Positions 1 through 5,850 of a stretch of DNA of 7,649 bases are shown one piece after another (position 1 is the stretch's first letter; each line of letters begins with the position of its first letter). Below the pieces are notes generated by a model, which saw only the letters and a list, made by a program, of their open reading frames with translations, searched no databases and had not been told where the DNA came from. The DNA is from an uncultured Alphaproteobacteria bacterium (GTDB lineage Bacteria > Pseudomonadota > Alphaproteobacteria > Rs-D84): NCBI GenBank assembly GCA_937901165.1, contig CALCGS010000133.1, positions 1 to 7,649 of the forward strand. The letters are read 5' to 3'. Both the position numbers and the translations under genes were made by a program.

Positions 1-53
1 GCGCAACCTTGCCAAGGTTGAGGTCGAGGGTTCGAGCCCCTTTGCTCGCACCA
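1..53 (+). tRNA. tRNA-Gly (anticodon GCC), 3' part
   Basis: The 5' acceptor strand and most of the D arm lie before the window. Visible are the anticodon stem CAACC/GGTTG (4-8 with 16-20), a seven-base loop with anticodon GCC at 11-13, a five-base variable loop (21-25), a T arm with loop TTCGAGC (31-37) closed by GAGGG/CCCTT, the 3' acceptor strand (43-49), and an encoded CCA at 51-53. The GCC anticodon reads GGC, and also GGU by wobble, so the tRNA is glycine-specific. The discriminator base at position 50 reads A, whereas bacterial tRNA-Gly normally has U there. The 1-72 pairing cannot be checked because the 5' half is missing. Confidence 0.93.
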
Positions 54-77
54 GATGTTAAGAAATGTGTTTTATTG

Positions 78-106
78 ACCGGGATTTATCCCGGTTTTTG
101 TTTTTT
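78..106 (+). terminator. Rho-independent terminator after tRNA-Gly
   Basis: A perfect 7-bp stem ACCGGGA/TCCCGGT with loop TTTA (78-95) is followed by a T-rich tail interrupted by a single G (96-106). It lies 24 bases after the tRNA CCA end and fits termination of the tRNA transcript. It also shows that the next gene cannot start inside this stretch and must have its own promoter downstream. Confidence 0.88.
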
Positions 107-113
107 AAGAGTA

Positions 114-147
114 TTGACATAATGTTAAATATATGTAATTATAAAAT
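114..147 (+). promoter_or_regulatory. Candidate sigma-70-type promoter for the Stealth gene
   Basis: A perfect -35 hexamer TTGACA (114-119) lies just past the tRNA terminator. The best -10 candidates are TATAAA at 140-145 (20-base spacer) and the overlapping TAAAAT at 142-147. The spacer is longer than the ideal 17, so the promoter would be weak or need an activator. Its position between a terminator and a gene start at 167 makes biological sense. The only evidence is motif matching in AT-rich DNA. Confidence 0.4.
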
Positions 148-166
148 AGATACTTTGGAAACTGAT

Positions 167-1168
167 ATGGTAAAAAAAATAGACATTGTTTATTTGTGGG
201 TTGATGGTTCAGATGCGGACTGGGCAAAACAGAAAAATATATGGTTTGAACGTGTGTTTGGAATTGGTAAAACCTATAAATCTGCTGGTGCTGTTGAACG
301 TTTTAGGGATAATGATGAATTAAAATATTCTTTGCGTTCTGTTGCGGAAAACGTCCCATGGATAAATCATATATATATTGTGACTGGTTTTGGTCAGGTT
401 CCGAATTGGTTGAACACAAAAAATCCTAAAATAACCATCATTTCGCATGAGCAAATAATGCCTAAATCTTCATTGCCTACATTTAATTCTTCTGCGATAT
501 TGATGTGCATACATAATATTCCAGGTTTGTCGGAACATTTTTTATTATCAGACGATGATATGTTTTTTAATAAAAAAGTTAAGCCTTCTTATTTTTATGA
601 TAAACATGGACGTAGCATTGTAAACTATAATAAACATCATGGTTTTATAAAGGATATATCCAAATGGCGGTCTTCTGTTGATGAATATACCAAGTCATTA
701 ATAAATGCTGCACAGTTGGTAAAAGATGTTTGCGGAAAGACTGTGTATATTGCTCGTCCTTCTCATGGTATTGATCCTTATATTAAATCTTCAATGAAGG
801 AATGTATTAGTAATTCATTGATAAAAAATAAAGTGGACGAAACCATAAATTATAAATTTAGGAATGAAAACGAAATATCTCGTTGGCTGTTTAATTTATA
901 TGATTATATGACTAATCGTGCGGTTATGAAGCATTGTCATCCATATAAATCGAAACATTTTTTAGATTTTATATATAATGCTATTCATTGGTATTCTATA
1001 CGTCGTTCTCCTGTTTTTTGCGAAGATGCTTTTGTTTTACAAAAATCAATTAAACATAGTGTTTGTTTTTGTATAAATGATTCTTATAAATCAGGTGAAA
1101 CTGTTTTGAAACACAATGCAGATTTTTTACAAAATCGTTTTCCGAATAAAAGTGAGTTTGAAAAATAA
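167..1168 (+). CDS. Stealth-family capsular polysaccharide phosphotransferase
   Basis: The 333-residue product matches the Stealth family, which transfers sugar-1-phosphate from nucleotide sugars to make phosphodiester-linked capsules (for example meningococcal SacB; the animal GlcNAc-1-phosphotransferase is related). CR1 is IDIVYLWVDGSD (residues 5-16). CR2 includes RFRDNDELKYSLRSV (45-59), the LPTFNS stretch (103-108) and FLLSDDDMFF (125-134). CR3 corresponds to RPSHGIDPYIKSSM (197-210), and CR4 contains CINDS (302-306). No signal peptide or membrane segment is evident, so the enzyme is expected at the cytoplasmic face of the membrane. I chose ATG 167: CR1 begins four residues later, GGAA lies six bases upstream, and the in-frame ATG at 65 falls before the tRNA terminator. 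An in-frame ATG at 122 is a less likely alternative. Arginine codons are almost all CGT. The sugar transferred cannot be read from the sequence. Confidence 0.9.
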   Translation: MVKKIDIVYLWVDGSDADWAKQKNIWFERVFGIGKTYKSAGAVERFRDNDELKYSLRSVAENVPWINHIYIVTGFGQVPNWLNTKNPKITIISHEQIMPKSSLPTFNSSAILMCIHNIPGLSEHFLLSDDDMFFNKKVKPSYFYDKHGRSIVNYNKHHGFIKDISKWRSSVDEYTKSLINAAQLVKDVCGKTVYIARPSHGIDPYIKSSMKECISNSLIKNKVDETINYKFRNENEISRWLFNLYDYMTNRAVMKHCHPYKSKHFLDFIYNAIHWYSIRRSPVFCEDAFVLQKSIKHSVCFCINDSYKSGETVLKHNADFLQNRFPNKSEFEK

Positions 1169-1229
1169 AACTTGCATATGCATTAATATTTTGTATTATA
1201 TTTGATGGTAGAAATAGGTTTTTAGTCGT

Positions 1230-1391
1230 ATGATAAATGAAATGACATATGTGTTTGTTTTGACGTTAGTTTGTAGTATAATTTTTTTATGCTTATGTGA
1301 TTGTATTAAAAGTGTTTTGAATTATCAGTGGCACGAAAGAAAAACAATAATGTTTGATTTTGTTTCTGTTTTTAAAGTAATAAGGATATAA
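1230..1391 (+). CDS. Possible 53-residue single-pass membrane microprotein
   Basis: The gap between the Stealth and aminotransferase genes holds an ATG-started frame of 53 codons ending in TAA at 1389-1391, only four bases before the next ATG. Residues 7-25 (YVFVLTLVCSIIFLCLCDC) form a strongly hydrophobic, cysteine-containing segment long enough to span a membrane. A polar, charged stretch (NYQWHERKT) and a hydrophobic tail follow. The Shine-Dalgarno signal is weak (AGG at 1216-1218, 11 bases upstream). Its stop overlaps the ribosome-binding region of the aminotransferase gene, as expected for a coupled operon member. I recognise no family. A chance frame in AT-rich DNA is a real alternative, and a candidate promoter sits inside it. 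Confidence 0.3.
   Translation: MINEMTYVFVLTLVCSIIFLCLCDCIKSVLNYQWHERKTIMFDFVSVFKVIRI
1255..1282 (+). promoter_or_regulatory. Candidate promoter upstream of the aminotransferase operon
   Basis: A perfect -10 box TATAAT lies at 1277-1282. The best -35 match at acceptable spacing is TTGTTT (1255-1260, 16-base spacer), only 3 of 6 positions. A better hexamer, TTGACG (1260-1265), is just 11 bases away, which is too close. If used, transcription would start near 1289 with a leader of about 107 bases. No terminator separates the Stealth gene from this point, so read-through is also possible. Confidence 0.35.
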
Positions 1392-1395
1392 CATT

Positions 1396-2472
1396 ATGCC
1401 AATTTATGTAACAAAGTCTTTTATGCCACCAATTGATGAATATAATAAATATGTTGCTGATATTTTTACACGGGGGGTTTTAACTAACCAGGGGCCTAAT
1501 GTTCAAGAATTACAGAATAAGTTATCTGACTATTTAAATGTTAAAAATTTTCATTATGTGACAAACGGTACACTGGCGTTACAGTTGGCTTTGGCGGCAT
1601 TGGATATAAATGATGGCGATATAATAACCACACCATTTTCATATGTAGCAACTATATCATCTATTTTATGGCAACGTTGTAATCCGGTATTTGTTGATAT
1701 TGAACCAGAAAATTTTACAATTGATGCAAATAAAATAGAGGCTGCAATTACACCAAAAACGCGTGCTATTATGGGAGTACATGTTTTTGGGTATGCTTGT
1801 AATATTCAAAAAATTGAAGAAATTGCACAAAAACATAATTTGAAAGTTATATATGATGGTGCACATGCGTTTGGTAGTAAATATCGTGGAAAATCATTGT
1901 TATCGTTTGGGAATATAACAACATGTTCGTTTCATGCTACAAAATTATTCCATACGATAGAAGGTGGGGCATGTATTGTTATGGATGATATCGTGTCTAA
2001 TAAATTGGATATGCAAAAACGTTTTGGTCATCAAGGTGATAATCATTATATGTTGGGAATAAATGCAAAACAGTCTGAATTTAATGCCGCTATGGGGTTG
2101 GCAAATTTCCCGTATATTAATAATATTATTGCGGACAGAAAACGTGTTAGTGATAGGTACGATGAATTGTTGTTTGGGTGTGTTGGTCGTCCGAAATGTC
2201 AATTAGATTTAGAATATAATTATGCTTATTATCCGGTTGTGTTTAAAAATGAAACGGAATTATTAAAAGTGTTTTCTGCATTAAATTCATTGGATATATT
2301 TCCTCGTCGGTATTTTTATCCATCATTGAATAATTTACCATATATCAATGGTGATAAATGTCCTGTGTCTGAAGATATATCAAAACGTATTGCATGTTTA
2401 CCTTTATATGTTGGGTTGGAAGAAGAATCTATTGTTAAAATTGTAAATACGATAAAGGATAATATATGTTAA
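1396..2472 (+). CDS. DegT/DnrJ/EryC1/StrS-family sugar aminotransferase
   Basis: This 358-residue protein has the usual length of PLP-dependent nucleotide-sugar aminotransferases, which convert a keto sugar nucleotide to an amino sugar with glutamate as donor. Visible features are the phosphate-binding NGTLALQLAL (57-66), PFSYVAT (80-86), VDIEPENFTID (100-110), the cofactor-binding DGAHAFG (Asp154, His157) and the Schiff-base lysine Lys183 in SFHATKLFHTIEGG (178-191). The later RFGHQG and NAKQSEFNAAMG stretches are also typical. It is soluble and cytoplasmic. AAGGA (1382-1386) lies nine bases before the ATG, and the gene overlaps the next by seven bases. The substrate is unknown: no dehydratase or sugar-nucleotide synthase is in the window, so the keto sugar must be made elsewhere. 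VioA/FdtB/WecE-type activities are all possible. Confidence 0.9.
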   Translation: MPIYVTKSFMPPIDEYNKYVADIFTRGVLTNQGPNVQELQNKLSDYLNVKNFHYVTNGTLALQLALAALDINDGDIITTPFSYVATISSILWQRCNPVFVDIEPENFTIDANKIEAAITPKTRAIMGVHVFGYACNIQKIEEIAQKHNLKVIYDGAHAFGSKYRGKSLLSFGNITTCSFHATKLFHTIEGGACIVMDDIVSNKLDMQKRFGHQGDNHYMLGINAKQSEFNAAMGLANFPYINNIIADRKRVSDRYDELLFGCVGRPKCQLDLEYNYAYYPVVFKNETELLKVFSALNSLDIFPRRYFYPSLNNLPYINGDKCPVSEDISKRIACLPLYVGLEEESIVKIVNTIKDNIC

Positions 2473-3449
2473 AATTATCCATTGTGTGTGTTACATATAA
2501 TCATGAAAATTTTATACGTGTTGCATTGGACAGTTTCTTGAAGCAAAAAACAAATTTTAAATTTGAAGTTCTTGTTGGGGACGATTGTTCGACTGATGGA
2601 ACGTCTAAAATTGTTGCAGAATATGCAAAAAAATATCCAGATATTATTAAATATATACACAGAGATCAAAATATTGGTAGTTTGAACAATTTTATAGATT
2701 TATGTGGAAGGGTGAATTCTGATTATGTTGCTTTGTGCGAAGGGGACGATTACTGGACTGATGAAAACAAATTGCAAAAACAAGTTGATTTTCTTGATAA
2801 AAATCCTGATTATTCGGTTTGTTTTCATCCTGTAAATATTGTATGGCAAGATAAATCTAGACCAAATAGTATTTTCCCAAAACCTAAACATAGATTTGGT
2901 AAAACAACGTTATCAATTGATGATTTATTGCAACGTAATTTTATACCAACGTGTTCGGTTATGTATAGGTGGGGGTTAAAAAATTGTGAAGATTTATTTC
3001 CAAAAAATATTTTTCCAGGTGATTGGTATATGCATCTTTTGCATGCCCAGGTTGGTAAAATTGGTTTTATTTCTGGTGTTATGTCTGTATACAGAAAACA
3101 TACTGGGGGAATATGGTATGATAAAGAAAATATGCCTGATTCGTTCATACTAAAAAATGCGATTTCTTGTTTGCGTTTTTACAAATGTGTAGAAAAACAA
3201 TTTAAATGCGATAAAGAACAAGAAAGATTGTATTGGGTACAAAATGCGGTTGGTGCAGCGATACGGAATAAAGATTTTGAATTTTTAAAAACAATATCGG
3301 ATATGGAACCGGATTTGTTTGTAAGATATTTGCCAATCCGTAAACAAACTGAAGATTTTATAAAAAGAAAACAATATCAACATGGTTTTAATATGGTTTT
3401 GGTTATAGCTATTATGGAAATGCTGACAATTATATGGAGTATATTATGA
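2466..3449 (+). CDS. GT2-family glycosyltransferase (first tandem copy)
   Basis: The 327-residue product has a GT-A fold glycosyltransferase family 2 domain at its N-terminus. SIVCVTYN (5-12) is the first strand, GDDCSTDGT (38-46) the nucleotide-binding region, and GDDYW (93-97) carries the DXD-like metal-binding acidic residues. YRKHTGGIW near residue 210 fits the acceptor-side region. The last 20 or so residues are hydrophobic (MVLVIAIMEMLTIIWS) and probably anchor the protein to the inner membrane. It would add one sugar to a lipid-linked or growing capsule chain; donor and acceptor are unknown. AAAGGA (2454-2459) lies six bases before the ATG. The start overlaps the aminotransferase by seven bases and the stop overlaps the next ATG by four. 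Residues 4-121 are about 70 % identical, by my hand alignment, to the next gene product. Confidence 0.9.
   Translation: MLKLSIVCVTYNHENFIRVALDSFLKQKTNFKFEVLVGDDCSTDGTSKIVAEYAKKYPDIIKYIHRDQNIGSLNNFIDLCGRVNSDYVALCEGDDYWTDENKLQKQVDFLDKNPDYSVCFHPVNIVWQDKSRPNSIFPKPKHRFGKTTLSIDDLLQRNFIPTCSVMYRWGLKNCEDLFPKNIFPGDWYMHLLHAQVGKIGFISGVMSVYRKHTGGIWYDKENMPDSFILKNAISCLRFYKCVEKQFKCDKEQERLYWVQNAVGAAIRNKDFEFLKTISDMEPDLFVRYLPIRKQTEDFIKRKQYQHGFNMVLVIAIMEMLTIIWSIL
2475..2828 (+). repeat. Duplicated GT2 N-terminal domain, copy 1
   Basis: This stretch and 3473-3826 are direct repeats about 998 bases apart, coding for the same GT2 nucleotide-sugar-binding half. The identity runs at DNA level, with long matching runs around GAAGTTCTTGTTGGGGA and GATGAAAACAAATTGCAAAA, not only at protein level. 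The sequences diverge sharply beyond residue 121 of the first gene. Confidence 0.85.
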
Positions 3450-4687
3450 AAAAAAATATTCAAAAACCAATGGTTCAAATTGTTTGCGTTACTTATAATC
3501 AAAAAGATTATATAAAGGAAGCGCTTGATAGTTTTTTAATGCAAAAAACAAACTTTAAATTTGAAGTTCTTGTTGGGGATGATTGTTCAACTGATGGAAC
3601 AACTGAAATTGTTGCAGAATATGCTAAAAAATACCCTGATATTATAAAACATATCCATAGGCAACCAAATATGGGCTGTTTGGCTAATTTTATGGACTTA
3701 TGCGAAAGTGTAACGGCTAAATATGCGGCTTTTTGTGATGGAGATGATTATTGGACAGATGAAAACAAATTGCAAAAACAATTTGATTTTATGGAAAAGA
3801 ATGAAGATGTAAATATCTGTGCACATAGAATTTTATTAAAAGGAGCAGATAACAACTGGGGGTTATATGAATGGTATAAAAAACAAAAGGAACCTTTTAT
3901 AACTCCTCAAAAAAAGAATTTAAAATTGAACAAAAAAATTCAAATTAACGATATATCAAAAGAATGGCTTCAAATGTCGTCATTATTTATCCGATGGAAA
4001 AAAATAGATTATCCACAATGGGCTAAAGTCGGCACAATTGGTGATATGACAATAGAATTTTTGCAATTGGCAGATAAATATATGTATGTTTTTGAAGATG
4101 TGATGAGCGTTTGGCGTCAAGGCGTTAAATCTGTTTTTGCTTCATCAAAAAATCAAGATTTACATTTTTTGAGAACTCGTAGCGAATACATAAAAATTCT
4201 TTATAATATAATAAATTATTTTAAAAAGAATTATCCTAATTGTGCCATTGATAATTTTGAATCTCGTTTGTGGACAGAAATAGTTAACTATACAAATGTA
4301 ATAATAAAAACTGATAGATTTGATTTGCTACTTGATTTAAAAGAACAATATCCTGATATCTATAATAAAGTTAAAGGATTATTAAGTGAATATTGTTATA
4401 GATTACAACAAGTCAATGTTTTGGGTGTTAAAAGGGCTGATTTACTTCGCAGGAAAAGTGTTTTAAAAATAATAAAACCGTTTTTAAGTATAATTTATAG
4501 AATTAAAAAAATTATAAAACAAATAGGTAATATTTTTAATAAGATAATCACTTTTTTGGCATATTGGGGTTTTGCACTTGTTCCAAAAAAGAAAAATCTT
4601 TGGGTGTTTTCAGGATTTTTAAAGAAAATGTCATACCCTGAAAAATGTCTGACAAAGCTTGAAAAAGCAGACTGTGAGGCGAAATAA
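3446..4687 (+). CDS. GT2-family glycosyltransferase (second tandem copy), probably the N-terminal half of a broken GT2-phosphotransferase fusion
   Basis: I place the start at ATG 3446, giving 413 residues: GGAG (3436-3439) lies six bases upstream and the ATG overlaps the previous stop as ATGA. An in-frame ATG at 3434 precedes that signal and is less likely. Residues 11-127 form a GT2 domain with IVCVTYN (12-18), GDDCSTDGT (44-52) and GDDYW (99-103). The middle region, roughly 130-330, differs from the upstream copy. A basic, hydrophobic stretch follows (about 340-375), typical of a membrane-associating linker. Residues 376-394 (FALVPKKKNLWVFSGFLKK) read as the first strand of a TagB/TagF-type phosphotransferase domain, which belongs with the next gene. 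The last 19 residues (395-413) are unrelated and come from the inserted segment at 4629-4689. The GT2 activity may survive the truncation. Confidence 0.85.
   Translation: MKKNIQKPMVQIVCVTYNQKDYIKEALDSFLMQKTNFKFEVLVGDDCSTDGTTEIVAEYAKKYPDIIKHIHRQPNMGCLANFMDLCESVTAKYAAFCDGDDYWTDENKLQKQFDFMEKNEDVNICAHRILLKGADNNWGLYEWYKKQKEPFITPQKKNLKLNKKIQINDISKEWLQMSSLFIRWKKIDYPQWAKVGTIGDMTIEFLQLADKYMYVFEDVMSVWRQGVKSVFASSKNQDLHFLRTRSEYIKILYNIINYFKKNYPNCAIDNFESRLWTEIVNYTNVIIKTDRFDLLLDLKEQYPDIYNKVKGLLSEYCYRLQQVNVLGVKRADLLRRKSVLKIIKPFLSIIYRIKKIIKQIGNIFNKIITFLAYWGFALVPKKKNLWVFSGFLKKMSYPEKCLTKLEKADCEAK
3473..3826 (+). repeat. Duplicated GT2 N-terminal domain, copy 2
   Basis: Partner of the direct repeat at 2475-2828. 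By hand alignment about 84 of 118 residues match, with the catalytic motifs fully conserved. Recombination between the copies would remove about 998 bp and join the first gene's N-terminal half in frame to the second gene's C-terminal half. Confidence 0.85.
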
Positions 4688-4702
4688 ATTTTTTAAAGAA
4701 AA
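4616..4702 (+). repeat. 74-bp insertion bounded by 13-bp direct repeats that splits a fusion gene
   Basis: The 13-mer TTTTTAAAGAAAA occurs at 4616-4628 and again at 4690-4702, with 61 bases between (4629-4689). Those 61 bases are slightly richer in G+C (about 38 % by count) than their surroundings and show no terminal inverted repeats. They put the upstream frame to a stop at 4685-4687. Removing one repeat plus the intervening bases (74 bp) rejoins the frames as GFLKKNYMDNTMYLYEY, which matches the normal start of a TagB/TagF-type domain. A 5-bp inverted repeat GTCTG/CAGAC lies inside the insert. I do not recognise the inserted sequence. Confidence 0.8.
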
Positions 4703-4707
4703 ATTAT

Positions 4708-5850
4708 ATGGATAATACGATGTATTTATATGAATATATTGTGAAAAATCATCCTGAAATTGAAGCTGTTTGGCTAACAAGGAGTAAAGAAGTCAGAAAA
4801 AATTTAAAAGAGCGAAGATTGCCAGTTCACAGAATGAATTCACCTATAGGCATTTGGAAAATGATTAGAGCAAACCTTGCTTTTTCGGATCATTTTAAAA
4901 TGTCTGATTATGATAATCGTTATGGTTTTAATGCCGGAACAAAATTTGTTAATTTATGGCATGGCATAGGTTTAAAGGATATGCGACCTGTTGGCGATAA
5001 AATACCAAATACAACAGTTCCTGGGGTTAGATTATCTTCTGATATTATTATTAATAACAAAGACAATATTTTTGTTAAATTTATAAAATTATTAAAATAC
5101 CCATTCGTTTCACCATTTAGAGAACTCTTTGAAAAATACTTCGGGATTTTATGCGTTGGAGAACCTTTTGTTGAAATCTTTGCTGTTCCAATGAAAACAA
5201 AAGAAACTGCAAGAATGATGATTGGTTACCCAAGACATGCTAATTTATATCAATCAAACAAAACCGAAGAATTTAAAATAATCTATGCTCCTACATATCG
5301 TTGGAATGCCAATGATGAAAAAACTATGATTAATATGTTTCTTCAAAACATAGATAACATTAATCAAATGCTTGAAAAAATTAATGGAACTTTTTCATTA
5401 AGACTTCACCCACACACTTGGAGAAACTATGAAACGGATATATTGAATAAAATTTCAGATTATCCACGATTTACGATAGATAAAGAAAAAGATATATACA
5501 AAACTCTTGTAGATTATTCATTAATGATTTCAGATTACTCTTCTATAGCTTTTGATTTTTTGATTACAGGTAAACCGATTGTATTTTTGGCATTTGATAA
5601 AGAAAATTATCAAAATAGTGATTGTAGGTTTAATATGGCTTATGAAGAAAACTGTGCTGGTGATATTGCATATAATTGGGCTGAAGTTATAAATTCAATT
5701 CAAAAATCATTTAAAGATTGTACTTACAATGAAGCAAAACGTGATGTTATTTCTAATAGGTTTTTTCCAAAAGCATATAACTCAGCTAATAACTCTAAAC
5801 ACATTGTTGATGAGCTTAAAAAAAGAATTAAACTCGGGGGTACAAAATGA
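4708..5850 (+). CDS. CDP-glycerol/CDP-ribitol:polyol phosphotransferase domain protein (TagB/TagF/TarF-like), lacking its first strand
   Basis: This 380-residue product carries almost the whole Glyphos_transf domain, which moves polyol phosphate from a CDP-polyol onto a chain end in teichoic acid and capsule synthesis. Key motifs are YLYEYIVKNHPEIEAVWLT (6-24), LWHGIGLKD with the catalytic-type His85, GYPRHANLY (173-181), YAPTYRW (193-199), RLHPH (232-236) and SDYSSIAFDF (275-284). The family's usual opening strand (KKNLWVFGSWFGKKY-like) is absent here and is encoded at the end of the upstream gene, on the far side of the 74-bp insertion. No good ribosome-binding site precedes ATG 4708, so translation would rely on reinitiation after the stop at 4685-4687. 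I infer reduced or lost function in this state. The stop overlaps the next ATG by four bases. Arginine codons are mostly AGA/AGG, unlike the first two large genes. Confidence 0.85.
   Translation: MDNTMYLYEYIVKNHPEIEAVWLTRSKEVRKNLKERRLPVHRMNSPIGIWKMIRANLAFSDHFKMSDYDNRYGFNAGTKFVNLWHGIGLKDMRPVGDKIPNTTVPGVRLSSDIIINNKDNIFVKFIKLLKYPFVSPFRELFEKYFGILCVGEPFVEIFAVPMKTKETARMMIGYPRHANLYQSNKTEEFKIIYAPTYRWNANDEKTMINMFLQNIDNINQMLEKINGTFSLRLHPHTWRNYETDILNKISDYPRFTIDKEKDIYKTLVDYSLMISDYSSIAFDFLITGKPIVFLAFDKENYQNSDCRFNMAYEENCAGDIAYNWAEVINSIQKSFKDCTYNEAKRDVISNRFFPKAYNSANNSKHIVDELKKRIKLGGTK

Noticed and set aside
65..166. N-terminal extension of the Stealth gene from ATG 65 (or 122)
   Set aside because: The extension from 65 would run through the tRNA's rho-independent terminator at 78-106 and adds residues with no family match. 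The conserved CR1 motif begins just after ATG 167, which also has a nearby GGAA.
1173..1182. Perfect palindrome TGCATATGCA just after the Stealth stop codon
   Set aside because: It is too short and weak for a terminator and has no T-run directly after it. A 10-bp AT-rich palindrome is not enough to call an operator.
1945..2202. Minus-strand open frame of 85 codons, and similar ones at 1666-1866, 2475-2669, 2700-2891 and 2825-3148
   Set aside because: All lie opposite strongly supported coding genes, have no family resemblance, and are explained by low stop-codon density opposite AT-rich genes.
4616..4710. Programmed -1 frameshift joining the second GT2 and the TagF-like gene
   Set aside because: The downstream frame has a stop (TGA 4675-4677) and the upstream frame stops at 4685-4687, leaving only about ten bases for a slip, with no slippery heptamer there. 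A fusion by frameshifting would also keep the 19 unrelated residues inside the domain.
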